From NCBI GenBank assembly GCA_002256115.1, contig NKIK01000001.1, positions 124,001 to 188,000 of the forward strand: a DNA stretch of 64,000 nt. Reading direction: 5' to 3'. The notes under the pieces are model-generated. The model worked only from the letters and a program-made list of their open reading frames with translations. It was not told where the DNA came from and did not search any database. This DNA comes from Burkholderiales bacterium PBB3. GTDB lineage: Bacteria; Pseudomonadota; Gammaproteobacteria; Burkholderiales; Burkholderiaceae_C. This document shows, one piece after another, positions 34,185-42,705 of this stretch (the stretch's first letter is position 1; every line of letters starts with the position of its first letter). A program made the translations under genes and the position numbers.

Positions 34185-34225
34185 GCCTCCCATCCTAATA
34201 CCAAGGCCCACGCCACAATTGCGCC

Positions 34226-35161
34226 ATGCAAGCTTTTTACTGCGACCAGTTCGTTTTGCCACTGCCTGAAGGGCACCGATTCCCCATGGCCAAGTACCGC
34301 ATGCTGCGGGATGTTTTGGCATCTGAAATACCAGACATCACCTTGATGCAAGCCCCCGCCGCGACCGATGGCGAATTGGCTTACGCGCATACCCCGGCCT
34401 ACATCGCCGCGATCACCGATGGCACGGTGGAACCGGCGGTCACGCGCGAGATTGGATTCCCCTGGAGCCCTGCGATGGCCGAGCGGGCACGACGCTCGGT
34501 GGGGGCCACGATTGCGGCAGCGCGGGTTGCTATGGCGGAAGGCTTGGCCGCCAATCTGGCGGGTGGCACCCACCACGCTTATGCCGACAAGGGCGGCGGG
34601 TTTTGCGTCTTCAACGATGTGGCCGTGAGCGCGCGGGTGATGCAGGCCGAATGGGGCCGCCGCTATGGCGCCAGCCGCCCTGCCCTGCAAGTGGCGGTGA
34701 TTGACCTGGACGTGCACCAGGGCAATGGCACGGCACATATCTTCCGCAATGACACTAGCGTGTTCACGCTGTCACTGCATGGTGACAAGAATTTTCCGTT
34801 TCGCAAAGAAGCCGGTGACCTGGATGTGCCCCTGCCCGATGGCTGCGCGGATGCCGAATATTTAGTGGCGCTGGATGGCGCATTGGCCGAATTGGAAGCG
34901 CGCTTCATGCCTGGTTTTGTGATTTATTTGGCTGGGGCTGACCCGTACGAGGGCGACCGGCTGGGTCGACTCAAGCTCAGTTATGACGGCCTGATGGCGC
35001 GGGATCGCATGGTGTTTGACTGGTGCTTCGCGCGGCGCATACCGGCGGTGTTTGTGATGGCCGGTGGCTACGGGCACCGCATTGAAGAAACGGTGCAGGC
35101 CCAGCGCAATACTTACCAGCTGGCTAGCCAGGTCTGGCGCGATTGGCAGAATCGCGGCTAA
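34226..35161 (+). CDS. Histone-deacetylase-like amidohydrolase
   Basis: A 311-aa protein of the arginase/deacetylase superfamily: GGTHHAYADKGGGFCVFND carries the catalytic histidines, DLDVHQGNGTA the zinc-binding Asp and His, and GADPYEGD the third ligand. Bacterial members remove acetyl groups from polyamines, acetoin-related or protein lysines. The start at 34226 has only a weak ribosome site. Its stop overlaps that of the convergent GAF gene. Confidence 0.93.
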   Translation: MQAFYCDQFVLPLPEGHRFPMAKYRMLRDVLASEIPDITLMQAPAATDGELAYAHTPAYIAAITDGTVEPAVTREIGFPWSPAMAERARRSVGATIAAARVAMAEGLAANLAGGTHHAYADKGGGFCVFNDVAVSARVMQAEWGRRYGASRPALQVAVIDLDVHQGNGTAHIFRNDTSVFTLSLHGDKNFPFRKEAGDLDVPLPDGCADAEYLVALDGALAELEARFMPGFVIYLAGADPYEGDRLGRLKLSYDGLMARDRMVFDWCFARRIPAVFVMAGGYGHRIEETVQAQRNTYQLASQVWRDWQNRG

Positions 35162-35619
35162 GCACTCGCCAAAGCCAGTGCCGATTTAGACGCGAAGGCT
35201 GCGAGCACCGTGTCGACGTCCGCCATCGCGAAGGGCTTGTCGGACACCACGGCCAACACCCCAATGACGACACCCTTGGCATCGCGCAGCGGTATGCCGC
35301 TGTAGGCGCTGAGGCCGATTTGGCCGGGATAAAAGTCACTTAGGTTGCAAGGAATGGTGAGCGACTGGCCACCCAGTACGGAGCGACAGGGAGCGTCGCG
35401 CAAGTCATACACCATGGTCTTACCGGACTCGCCGTTTTCTGCCATCACCACAGTAGAACCAAAGTGAACTTTCTGCGGGTCTTGGCGGGACACAAAGGCG
35501 TAACGCGTTTGCAGTGCCCGCGACAGCCCTACAGTAAGTGCAGCCAGGTAGCGCAGGCCGGAAAACCCGGCCAACGCGCTCTCCATTTTTTGAATAACCA
35601 GTTCGGGGGTGTCTGCCAT
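35158..35619 (-). CDS. Single GAF-domain protein
   Basis: A 153-aa protein consisting of one GAF domain (LRYLAALTVGLSRALQTRYAFVS ... YSGIPLRDAKGVVIGVLAVVSDKPF). These bind small molecules or act as free sensor modules. AGAGG precedes the ATG. It follows the SDR by 50 bp on the same strand and may be its last co-transcribed gene. No effector domain is attached. Ligand unknown. Confidence 0.85.
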   Translation of the reverse strand: MADTPELVIQKMESALAGFSGLRYLAALTVGLSRALQTRYAFVSRQDPQKVHFGSTVVMAENGESGKTMVYDLRDAPCRSVLGGQSLTIPCNLSDFYPGQIGLSAYSGIPLRDAKGVVIGVLAVVSDKPFAMADVDTVLAAFASKSALALASA

Positions 35620-35669
35620 GGCCAGGGCCTCTTAAAAAGTGCTTCTGGCTCGGTTGTACCCAAGTTGGC

Positions 35670-36578
35670 TCAGCCGCGCAAGGCCTTGCGCAGCTCCACG
35701 CCCAGCTCGGGTTTGTGCGCAAACGGATCGGTGGGGTTGCGCGCCATCAGCACGTCTTCCAGCCGCGTCTGTACCGAGCCAATCGCCTTGGGGTGGCTGT
35801 AGATATAAAACTGGTTGGCAGCAATCGCGTCAAACACCTTTTGCGCTACCTCGGCCGCCGTCACCTTGCCGCTGCCCACGGCCTTGTCGCTCATGGCTTG
35901 GCCGATGAGCTGGCTTTGCGTAGGTTTGGTGTCCGCAGGGGTTAAATCTTCGGGCCGGTTGCGGTGGCTTTGGCTGATGCCGGTGGGTACGAAAAACGGG
36001 CACAGCACGCTGGCGCTGATCTGGTCGGTCACCAGGGCCAAGTCCTGGTAAAGGGTTTCGCTCATCGACACCACGGCGTGTTTGCTCACGTTGTAGATGC
36101 CCATATTGGGCGCGTTCAGCAGGCCGGCCATGCTGGCGGTGTTGACGATGTGGCCTTGGTAAGCCGGGTCGGCTTTGGCGGCGGCCAGCATCATGGGGGT
36201 GAACACGCGCACCCCGTGGGCCACGCCCATCAGGTTCACGCCAATGACCCATTCCCAGTCCTTCAGCGTGTTTTCCCAGATCAGACCACCGGCGCCCACC
36301 CCCGCGTTGTTGAACACAAAGTGCGGCGCACCAAAGCGTGCCAGCGTGGCCGCGCCCAGGGCCTCGACTTGGTCAGCCTTGGACACATCCACCTTCATGG
36401 CCAGCACTTGCGCGCCTGCGGCCTGCATCTCAGCCACGGTCTTGTCCAGCGCGTCCTGTTGCACATCGGCCAGCACCAGGTTCATGCCCAGCTTGGCACC
36501 AATGCGCGCGCACTCCAGGCCAAAGCCTGAGCCTGCGCCCGTCAATACGGCAGTTTTGCCTTTGAAATCGGTAATCAT
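35670..36578 (-). CDS. Short-chain dehydrogenase/reductase
   Basis: A 302-aa SDR: cofactor loop TGAGSGFG, NNAG, catalytic Ser in NTASMAG and Tyr/Lys in YNVSK. A preference for NADP or NAD cannot be read. AAAGGA lies ten bases before the ATG. The last 60 residues (RLEDVLMARNPTDPF) extend beyond the basic SDR core, as in the ketoacyl or hydroxysteroid-type members. It sits at the end of the lipid-metabolism block, 26 bp after the GNAT gene. Confidence 0.9.
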   Translation of the reverse strand: MITDFKGKTAVLTGAGSGFGLECARIGAKLGMNLVLADVQQDALDKTVAEMQAAGAQVLAMKVDVSKADQVEALGAATLARFGAPHFVFNNAGVGAGGLIWENTLKDWEWVIGVNLMGVAHGVRVFTPMMLAAAKADPAYQGHIVNTASMAGLLNAPNMGIYNVSKHAVVSMSETLYQDLALVTDQISASVLCPFFVPTGISQSHRNRPEDLTPADTKPTQSQLIGQAMSDKAVGSGKVTAAEVAQKVFDAIAANQFYIYSHPKAIGSVQTRLEDVLMARNPTDPFAHKPELGVELRKALRG

Positions 36579-36604
36579 TGTGTAGTTCCTTTATAGATTC
36601 TTGC

Positions 36605-37168
36605 TTATGCAGCGCGCAGCATTTCCAGATGCGCGATGCCGTCTTCGTCATAGGGCAAGCCCATGTCGACAAAGCCGTGTTGTTGATAAAAAGCTTTAAG
36701 GTGCGCCTGCGCACCAATGCGAATGGCCTGCGGGCCCCAGTGCTGGTGCAGCGCGCGAATAGCTTCCGCCATCAGCAGATGACCCAGGCCGCCGCCGCGT
36801 GCAGAAGGCTTGGTAACTACGCGGCCGATACTGGCTTCGGCAAAGGCGATACCAGCCGGAAAACAACGAACATACGCAACTAGTTCCTGCTTGTGTGCGC
36901 CATCACTCATCGCCTGGATTTCGGATGGCTGTGGGCTCTGCGCAGGTAAAGGAGGAGCCCGCAAAGCGGGCGGGGGACACGGAGCAGAGTCCGCAGGCAC
37001 CCGAAATCCTAGCAAGTGCATGGCCTTATCGTCCAAGCCATCCATATCCAAAAACACACAGTTTTGCTCCACCACAAACACCTCGCTGCGCAAGCGCAAC
37101 AACGCGTAGAGCTGCTCACGGCTCAGCGCGTCAAACGGCAACCACTGCCATTCCATCGACGCGCTCAT
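36605..37168 (-). CDS. ElaA-type GNAT acetyltransferase with an internal R2 repeat
   Basis: A 187-aa protein: ElaA-like N-terminus (LSREQLYALLRLRSEVFVVEQNC) and the acetyl-CoA motif SIGRVVTKPSARGGGLGHLLM. ElaA is about 153 aa; the extra residues come from repeat R2 at 36916-37009, which adds a Pro/Ala-rich loop (ADSAPCPPPALRAPPLPAQ) between two strands without changing frame. The ATG at 37168 overlaps the GST stop (ATGA). Whether the loop is tolerated is unknown. Confidence 0.88.
   Translation of the reverse strand: MSASMEWQWLPFDALSREQLYALLRLRSEVFVVEQNCVFLDMDGLDDKAMHLLGFRVPADSAPCPPPALRAPPLPAQSPQPSEIQAMSDGAHKQELVAYVRCFPAGIAFAEASIGRVVTKPSARGGGLGHLLMAEAIRALHQHWGPQAIRIGAQAHLKAFYQQHGFVDMGLPYDEDGIAHLEMLRAA
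36916..37009. repeat. Dispersed repeat R2, copy 3 (inside the GNAT gene)
   Basis: Arms 36916-36941 and 36984-37009 pair at 22 of 26 positions; they differ from the arms of copies 1 and 2. The 42-nt core has the AGGTAAAGGAGGAGCCCG and GGGGGACACGG blocks of copies 1 and 2. Confidence 0.9.
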
Positions 37169-38118
37169 GCGGGCTGCACAGCCTTCAGCACATAGCCAAT
37201 GCGCGGAAAGTGCACCTGCACCGTGCCAGCGCGCTCGTCCACACGCTTGAGCGTAAAGCGGGTGCGGGTGGCGGCCACCAGCTCGCCGGTGGTGGGCTCC
37301 TGGCCAAATACTTCGGCAGAGATGGTGACCTGGCTACCCAGCGGTATGCCATGCTCGTCCTGGAACGTCACGTCTGCATCATGGCCAAATGGGGCTGTGG
37401 CCCCCGTGGAGTGTGCGGCGGCAGCTATGGATTCTGTAGCAGAAAACTTTTCCATCTGCCCATGGCCCAGCGCGGCCAGGCGACCCATCCAGGCTTGCAC
37501 GGCGGGCGTGGCATTCAGAATATCGGCCATCACCGGCACGCACTTCACTGTGAACCACAGCGGGTGGTAGGCGGCAAAGTCGGCCACGCAGGGGGCGCTG
37601 CCCAGCAAGAAATCCTGGCCTTCGAGCATATTGGCCAGGCGGCGCAAATACGATTTGTAGGCCGCAGTGGCATCGCCCGGGCGCAGGCGATTCATGCCAG
37701 CCGACATGGCCGCGCGGTCCGCGCCAAAGGCCTTGGCTGCTTCAGGCGGCGCGTTGGCAAACATGACCGCAGCGCCTTTGGGCTGCAGGTTGTAGGCCAT
37801 GGCAGCCCAGAACAGCGTGGTGTCTGCCCACTGGGCCAGCACGCGGGCAACGCCTTTGTGCGCATCGGGGTACAGCGTGGGCGTAGGCTGCACGTGCTCC
37901 AGCACATCGCAGATCAGCGCGCTATCGCAGTAGATGTCATTGCCGATTTGCAAAAACGGTGTCTTGCGGTAGCCACCGGTGAGCGCCAGCACATCGGGCT
38001 TGGGCATGATGGCCGGGATGATCACGGACTTCCAGGCCAGTTTTTTGTAGCCCAGCACCAAACGGATTTTTTCCGAGAAGGGTGATGTGGGGTAGTGATG
38101 AAGGATCAGGTCAGGCAT
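37165..38118 (-). CDS. Glutathione S-transferase-family protein with C-terminal extension
   Basis: A 317-aa protein. Residues 1-80 form a thioredoxin-like GST domain (LILHHYPTSPFSEKIRLVLG; the catalytic Ser in the SPF region); residues 90-220 are the helical domain. A further 80-residue C-terminal part (FGHDADVTFQDEHGIPLG ...) is beta-rich and unassigned. GGAGATT lies just before the ATG. It overlaps the GNAT gene and is first in the GST-GNAT-SDR-GAF group; it may handle reactive by-products of the fatty-acid genes upstream. Confidence 0.87.
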   Translation of the reverse strand: MPDLILHHYPTSPFSEKIRLVLGYKKLAWKSVIIPAIMPKPDVLALTGGYRKTPFLQIGNDIYCDSALICDVLEHVQPTPTLYPDAHKGVARVLAQWADTTLFWAAMAYNLQPKGAAVMFANAPPEAAKAFGADRAAMSAGMNRLRPGDATAAYKSYLRRLANMLEGQDFLLGSAPCVADFAAYHPLWFTVKCVPVMADILNATPAVQAWMGRLAALGHGQMEKFSATESIAAAAHSTGATAPFGHDADVTFQDEHGIPLGSQVTISAEVFGQEPTTGELVAATRTRFTLKRVDERAGTVQVHFPRIGYVLKAVQPA

Positions 38119-38141
38119 AGGAATCTCCGTTAATTAGTTGA

Positions 38142-38172
38142 GGACAGAGCAACGCTTCGCATGGGTCTGTCC
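38142..38172. terminator. Hairpin between the aidB-like and GST genes
   Basis: GGACAGA (38142-38148) pairs with TCTGTCC (38166-38172) across a 17-nt loop. No clear U-run; may be a weak terminator or only a chance pairing. Confidence 0.3.
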
Positions 38173-38181
38173 CGCAAGGTT

Positions 38182-39861
38182 TCACCTAGGCATCGCGCGG
38201 CGGATGATGGCATCAAAGTCCACCGCAGAGCCTAGCGTGCCAAAGCTGTAACCCCAATCGCCGCCCAAGCGGGAATCGCAGAAAGCGGTGAACACTTCAG
38301 TGGGCGCACTTTGGTACAGGATGGCCGCTTGCACGGCCAGCGCCACGTCCTGCGCCAGGCGGCGTGCTTCCATCTCGGTGGCCATGTGTTCCACGCGGGT
38401 GGGCAGTGCGGCGGCCAAGCGGTCCAGCGCGGGGTGTGCGCCTTGGGCTGGCGCCAACTCTTTGGCCAGCGCGGCGGCAGCATCGCCTTTGCGCAGTGCG
38501 CGCAGCAGATCCAGCGCCATGATGTTGCCCGCCCCTTCCCAAATGGAATTGAGCGGCATCTCGCGGTAGATACGGGCCATGATGCCCTCCCCGCCCGCTT
38601 CCACATAGCCGTTGCCGCCCAGGCATTCCATGGCCTCCTGGGCAAAAACGCTGCCACGCTTGCAGATCCAGTACTTGGCAATGGGGGTGAGCAGGCGGCC
38701 CATCAGTTGCTCATGCGGGTCCGACTTTTTGTCAAAAGAGCGTGCGAGCCGCATGGACAGTGCGGTGGCAGCTTCACTTTCCAGAGCAAGGTCGGCCAAC
38801 ACATTGCGCATCAGTGGCTGGTCGATCAGGCGTTTGCCAAAGGCTTCGCGCTGCGCTGCGTGGTTGATGGCAATGGACAGAGCTTGGCGCATCAGGCCAC
38901 TGGTGCCCAGGGCGCAATCCAGCCGCGTCATCGTGCCCATTTCCAGAATCTGCGGCACGCCGCGGCCTTCTACGCCGACCAGCCAGGCGGTCGCGCCCTG
39001 GAATTCCACTTCGGAGCTGGCGTTGGCCTTGTTGCCCAGCTTGTCTTTAAGGCGTTGCACGCGGATGGTGTTAAGCGTGCCATCGCCACCCGTATTTTCA
39101 AAGTCGGGCAATACACGGGGCACAAAGAAGCACGACAGGCCCGCCGGGCTTTGCGCCAGCACCAGGAATGCATCGCACATCGGCGCAGAGAAAAACCATT
39201 TATGGCCCACCAGCTTGAAGCGCTGGCCCCAGGCGTCCGTGCCATCGGGCGTAGCCTGCGTGGTGTTGGCCCGCAGGTCGGAGCCGCCCTGCTTCTCCGT
39301 CATGCCCATGCCCATCGTCAGGCCGCGCTTCTTGGAGAACAGTTTCAGTTCCGGGTCGTAGGCACGCGCGGTCAGGCCGGGTGCCCAGTCCTTGAAGATG
39401 GCTTCGTTGCCATGCAGCGCGGGCATCACCGCATAGGTCATCGAGATAGGGCACAGGATGGAGGGCTCCATCTCGGTGAACATCGTGAAACCTGCGGCAC
39501 GTTTGATGTGGCCGAACTTCGCGTCCTTCCACGGCGTTCCATGCAGACCGGACTCCGCCGCGAGCGACATTAACGCGTGGTAGCTGGGGTGGAATTCCAC
39601 CTGGTCAATGCGGCGGCCAAAGCGGTCATGCGCGTGCAACACCGGGGTGTAAGTGTTCGCCAGGCGGGCGTGGGTTTGGTACTCTGCCGCGCCCAGCTTT
39701 GCGCCCAAAGCGGCAAACTCCGTTGTGTCCATGTCCGGCGCATTGAACTTCAACGCATCCCTAAGTGCCTGGTTGCCGGTGAAGACGTTGTAATTCTCCA
39801 GCGGCAGCACTTGGTTGGTGACGGCGTGGGTGGGGGGATACAAAAGTTCAGCGGTGTTCAT
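38182..39861 (-). CDS. aidB: AidB-like acyl-CoA dehydrogenase
   Basis: A 559-aa flavoprotein of the AidB subgroup: the SSALGTxx-like FAD region near GMTEKQGGSDLRANTTQ, a Cys/Asp-rich middle part, the EAMECLGGNGYVE signature and a 100-residue C-terminal extension (VEHMATEMEARRLAQDVAL). AidB protects DNA during alkylation stress and binds DNA; others in the subgroup are ordinary isovaleryl-type dehydrogenases. GGAGAG precedes the ATG at 39861. It sits among fatty-acid genes, so a metabolic role is equally likely. Confidence 0.88.
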   Translation of the reverse strand: MNTAELLYPPTHAVTNQVLPLENYNVFTGNQALRDALKFNAPDMDTTEFAALGAKLGAAEYQTHARLANTYTPVLHAHDRFGRRIDQVEFHPSYHALMSLAAESGLHGTPWKDAKFGHIKRAAGFTMFTEMEPSILCPISMTYAVMPALHGNEAIFKDWAPGLTARAYDPELKLFSKKRGLTMGMGMTEKQGGSDLRANTTQATPDGTDAWGQRFKLVGHKWFFSAPMCDAFLVLAQSPAGLSCFFVPRVLPDFENTGGDGTLNTIRVQRLKDKLGNKANASSEVEFQGATAWLVGVEGRGVPQILEMGTMTRLDCALGTSGLMRQALSIAINHAAQREAFGKRLIDQPLMRNVLADLALESEAATALSMRLARSFDKKSDPHEQLMGRLLTPIAKYWICKRGSVFAQEAMECLGGNGYVEAGGEGIMARIYREMPLNSIWEGAGNIMALDLLRALRKGDAAAALAKELAPAQGAHPALDRLAAALPTRVEHMATEMEARRLAQDVALAVQAAILYQSAPTEVFTAFCDSRLGGDWGYSFGTLGSAVDFDAIIRRAMPR

Positions 39862-39879
39862 GGTTCTCTCCGCAAAGTT

Positions 39880-40896
39880 TCAAATTAACTTAACCAACTG
39901 CTTGCCAAAATTCTTGCCCTTGAGCAGGCCCAAGAAGGCCTCGGGCGCAGCGGCGATTCCCTGCGCAATGCTCTCACGGGCACGCAGCTTGCCCGTGGCC
40001 ACTAGCGTGCCCAGTTCGGTCAGTGCTTCGGGCCAGACTTCCATGTGTTCACTCACGATAAAGCCCTGCACCTTCAGGCGCTGGGTCAGGATCAACGCGG
40101 GGTAGCTCAATGGCAAAGGCTGGCCGTCATAGCCAGCAATCATGCCGCAGACCGCGATGCGGCCAAAGGCATTCATGCGAGGCAAGACCGCGTCCAGCAC
40201 CATGCCGCCCACATTTTCAAAGTAGCCGTCGATGCCATTGGGGCAGGCCTCTGCCACGGCCTTGGACAGCGATGCGGCGGTGCTGTGCAGCTTGTAATCG
40301 ATGCAGGCATCAAAGCCCAGTTCGGCCACTGCGTATTCGCACTTTTCGGGACCACCAGCAATACCCACCGCACGGCAGCCGCGCGCTTTGGCCAGTGCGG
40401 CAAAGGCACTACCCACGGCACCCGTAGCGGCGCTCACCACTACGGTGTCGCCCGCTTTGGGCGCGATGATTTTGACCAGACCATAAAAAGCCGTCACGCC
40501 GGGCATGCCCACCGCACCCAGGTAGGCGCTCAGTGGCACATGGGTGGTGTCGACCTTGCGCAGCGCGCCGGGCTGGGTCGCGTCCACCACGCTGTATTCC
40601 TGCCAGCCGCCCATGCCGACGACTTTGTCGCCCACGGCAAATTTCGGGTTCTTGGATTCGACCACTTCACCTGCTGTGCCGCCACCCATGGTTTGGCCCA
40701 GCGCTTGGGGTTGCGCGTAGCTCTTGGCGTCGTTCATGCGGCCGCGCATGTAGGGGTCCAGGCTTAGAAAGTGATGGCGCACCAGCACTTGTCCCTCTTG
40801 CAATGCCGGTGTATCAGAGCTGACCAGCTTGAAGTTGCTGGCCAGCGCTTCGCCTATGGGGCGGTTGTCGAGGTGGATTTGTTGGTTGCTTGGCAT
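39880..40896 (-). CDS. Zinc-free NADP-dependent oxidoreductase (CurA/prostaglandin-reductase-like)
   Basis: A 338-aa member of the medium-chain reductase family without zinc ligands: the N-terminal LSLDPYMRGRM segment, the nucleotide-binding ATGAVGSAFAALAKARG and the FENVGG motif. Enzymes of this group reduce alpha,beta-unsaturated ketones and aldehydes with NADPH. It precedes the aidB-like gene by 18 bp on the same strand, so the two are probably co-transcribed. The upstream gap carries repeat R1. Confidence 0.93.
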   Translation of the reverse strand: MPSNQQIHLDNRPIGEALASNFKLVSSDTPALQEGQVLVRHHFLSLDPYMRGRMNDAKSYAQPQALGQTMGGGTAGEVVESKNPKFAVGDKVVGMGGWQEYSVVDATQPGALRKVDTTHVPLSAYLGAVGMPGVTAFYGLVKIIAPKAGDTVVVSAATGAVGSAFAALAKARGCRAVGIAGGPEKCEYAVAELGFDACIDYKLHSTAASLSKAVAEACPNGIDGYFENVGGMVLDAVLPRMNAFGRIAVCGMIAGYDGQPLPLSYPALILTQRLKVQGFIVSEHMEVWPEALTELGTLVATGKLRARESIAQGIAAAPEAFLGLLKGKNFGKQLVKLI

Positions 40897-40926
40897 GGTG
40901 ATGTATCTCAGTTTGCTATTAATAAA

Positions 40927-40970
40927 GGAGCTGCTCCCGCACTATCCATGGCCTTTCAGGCCGATTTGGC
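40927..40970 (+). repeat. Dispersed repeat R1, copy 7 (intergenic)
   Basis: Complete copy in the 80-bp gap between the oxidoreductase and thioesterase genes, with the CCATGGCCTTTCAGGCC hairpin and the GATTTGGCAT end. Confidence 0.88.
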
Positions 40971-40976
40971 ATAAAT

Positions 40977-41453
40977 CTAGTCGGTAGACAGGGTTCCAGG
41001 CGCTGCATTGAGCGCATTCACGCTCTTGCTGCCCGTGGCCAGGCGCTTGACGTATTTGAAAGTACCGGTGGCATGGGCGCAGGCCTTGCCTTGCGCGTCA
41101 AACACCGTAGCCTGGGTAAAGGCCATCGTGGCGGTGCGGTGCATCAGCTCGCCCTTGGCTACCAGTGGCCCGTCGGCACTGGGCACGGCGGGTTGCATGA
41201 AGCTGGTTTTCATCTCGATGGTCACCACGCCCATCTCGGGGGTGACGCTGCGCGCAGCGGTGGCCATGCTCACGTCCAGCAAGGTCATCAACGCTCCGCC
41301 GTGGGTCACGTTGAAGGAATTCAGATGCGCTGGCTGGGGCGGGTAATGGATTTCAGACCGCCCCTCTGCAAACGCAATGAGCTCAAAGCCCAGGAGCTCG
41401 ACGAAGGGAATCTCGACGCCGAAACCCACCGCGCGTTCCCACGACGTGGTCAT
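40977..41453 (-). CDS. PaaI-type hot-dog thioesterase
   Basis: A 158-aa hot-dog thioesterase: HLNSFNVTHGGALMTLLDVSM carries the active-site region (HGG...D), and GVVTIEMKTSFMQPA is the conserved central strand. It would hydrolyse acyl-CoA esters, releasing stalled CoA from beta-oxidation or aromatic breakdown. I use the ATG at 41453; a GTG two codons upstream is possible. The final residues (SKSVNALNAAPGTLSTD) are a variable tail. Confidence 0.9.
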   Translation of the reverse strand: MTTSWERAVGFGVEIPFVELLGFELIAFAEGRSEIHYPPQPAHLNSFNVTHGGALMTLLDVSMATAARSVTPEMGVVTIEMKTSFMQPAVPSADGPLVAKGELMHRTATMAFTQATVFDAQGKACAHATGTFKYVKRLATGSKSVNALNAAPGTLSTD

Positions 41454-41490
41454 GACCACGCCTCTGCGGGGGTCACGAATGAGCGCCGCC

Positions 41491-41560
41491 GGGCCGCCCC
41501 AAGGCGCAAAGGCCCCCTCGGGGGGCAGCGACCCGCGAAGCGGCGGAGCGTGGGGGTCAT
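41491..41560. repeat. GC-rich dispersed repeat with CCCCC/GGGGG hairpin
   Basis: A GCCCCC-TCG-GGGGGC hairpin (41512-41526) is followed by CGACCCGCGAAGCGGCGGAG and GCGTGGGGGTCAT. A related short end occurs at 24126-24140 (GAGCGTGGGGGTCATG), where it runs into the end of the HDOD gene. This type is familiar from Comamonadaceae. Confidence 0.65.
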
Positions 41561-41562
41561 AT

Positions 41563-42357
41563 CTAGCCGCCTGTGACGACAGACACGCCGCCGTCCACTG
41601 CCAGCCACTGGCCAGTGATGTGCTTGCCAGCGTCCGATGCGTACAACAGCGCCAGGCCCTTCAAATCTTCGTCATCGCCAATGCGCTTGAGTGGCGCGTG
41701 GGCGGCCATCTTGTCTTCGCCCAAGGTTTCGATCAGCACGGCGGCCATTTTCGTTTTGAAGAAGCCGGGGCAAATCGCGTTGACATTGATGCCATAAACG
41801 CCCCACTCTGCTGCCAGCGCGCGCGTGAAGTTGATGACCGCGCCCTTGGAGGTGTTGTACGCAATCGTCTTCATGGCCGTAGGGTTGCCACCCAGCCCGG
41901 CGATGGACGCCACGTTGATGATGCGACCGGATTTGCGCGGGATCATGCTCTTCTTGGCAATGATCTGGCTCAGCAAAAAGTAGCCGCGCACGTTCAGGTT
42001 CATGACCTTATCCCAGGCTTCTACCGGGTGGTCTTCCGCAGGCGCGCCCCAGGACGCGCCGGCGTTGTTGATCAGGATGTCCACATCGCCCATGCGCTGC
42101 AGGGTTTCGTCGGCCAGGCGGTGGATTTCACTTTCCTTGGCGCAATCGGCAGCAATCCAGCGGGCGTCGATGCCAGCAGCTTGCAGTTCGGCAGTGGCTT
42201 CTTCCAGGTCAGCGGCTTTGCGCGAGCTGAGCATGATCTTGGCACCGGCCTCGCCCAAGGCGTGGGCCATCTGCAGACCCAGGCCGCGCGAGCCGCCGGT
42301 GATCAGTGCCGTCTTGCCGGTCAGGTCAAAAAGTTTTTGGATAGTGCGTGCGGACAT
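41563..42357 (-). CDS. Short-chain dehydrogenase/reductase (3-oxoacyl-reductase type)
   Basis: A 264-aa SDR: TGGSRGLG cofactor loop, INNAG, Ser in NVASIAG and Tyr/Lys in YNTSKG, then the CPGFFKTKM segment and the C-terminal WLAVDGGVSVVTGG end of FabG-like proteins. NAD(P)-dependent 3-oxo/3-hydroxyacyl conversion is likely. AAGGAG precedes the ATG. It lies downstream of the long-chain dehydrogenase gene after a hairpin. Confidence 0.92.
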   Translation of the reverse strand: MSARTIQKLFDLTGKTALITGGSRGLGLQMAHALGEAGAKIMLSSRKAADLEEATAELQAAGIDARWIAADCAKESEIHRLADETLQRMGDVDILINNAGASWGAPAEDHPVEAWDKVMNLNVRGYFLLSQIIAKKSMIPRKSGRIINVASIAGLGGNPTAMKTIAYNTSKGAVINFTRALAAEWGVYGINVNAICPGFFKTKMAAVLIETLGEDKMAAHAPLKRIGDDEDLKGLALLYASDAGKHITGQWLAVDGGVSVVTGG

Positions 42358-42441
42358 AGGGGTCTCCTTATGGTTTGAACTGGGTCAATTTTGATGCGGG
42401 GCAGCGCTTTGGGATGTCCCCGCAGTGATACGCCAAGCCCC

Positions 42442-42459
42442 GGCACGCCAGAGCGTGCC
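42442..42459. terminator. Hairpin after the small membrane protein
   Basis: GGCACGC-CAGA-GCGTGCC, a perfect 7-bp stem, with GCCC and GGGC further out. It would end or slow the transcript from the dehydrogenase and membrane-protein genes before the SDR. Confidence 0.45.
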
Positions 42460-42474
42460 TATGGGCTTATTTCT

Positions 42475-42705
42475 TCAGTCGTTGCCTTCGCGCAGACGCG
42501 CGCGCACATAGATCAGCACGCCGCCCGCAACCACCGCTGCCAAGCCCAAGATACGCATAGTGTGCGCCAGGATTTCATCGGTCTCGCCCAAAAAGTGAGC
42601 TATCACGATGCTGAGAAGTCCACCGTAAATCAGCACCCACACCAATCGTTCCATGCGAACCAGTTTGGTGTTAGTCGTGCCGTTGTATTTTTTGAAAAAC
42701 GCCAT
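42475..42705 (-). CDS. Small inner-membrane protein, 76 aa
   Basis: Two transmembrane segments (LVWVLIYGGLLSIVIAHFLG and IL...AAVVAGGVLIYVRARL) with a short charged N-terminus (FFKKYNGTTNTK) and basic C-terminal end. The ATG at 42705 overlaps the acyl-CoA dehydrogenase stop by one base (TGATG), so the two are coupled. Membrane proteins of this kind follow acyl-CoA dehydrogenase genes in related genomes; function unknown. Confidence 0.75.
   Translation of the reverse strand: MAFFKKYNGTTNTKLVRMERLVWVLIYGGLLSIVIAHFLGETDEILAHTMRILGLAAVVAGGVLIYVRARLREGND

Noticed and set aside
38142..38172. Strong intrinsic terminator after the aidB-like gene
   Set aside because: Stem of only 7 bp with a 17-nt loop and no U-run; kept as a low-confidence hairpin only.
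38311..39573. 420-codon open frame opposite the aidB-like gene
   Set aside because: Shadow of a strongly conserved acyl-CoA dehydrogenase; product has no recognisable domain and is Gln/His/Arg-rich.
41377..42378. 333-codon open frame opposite the SDR gene
   Set aside because: Overlaps an SDR with complete catalytic motifs; its product shows no family features.
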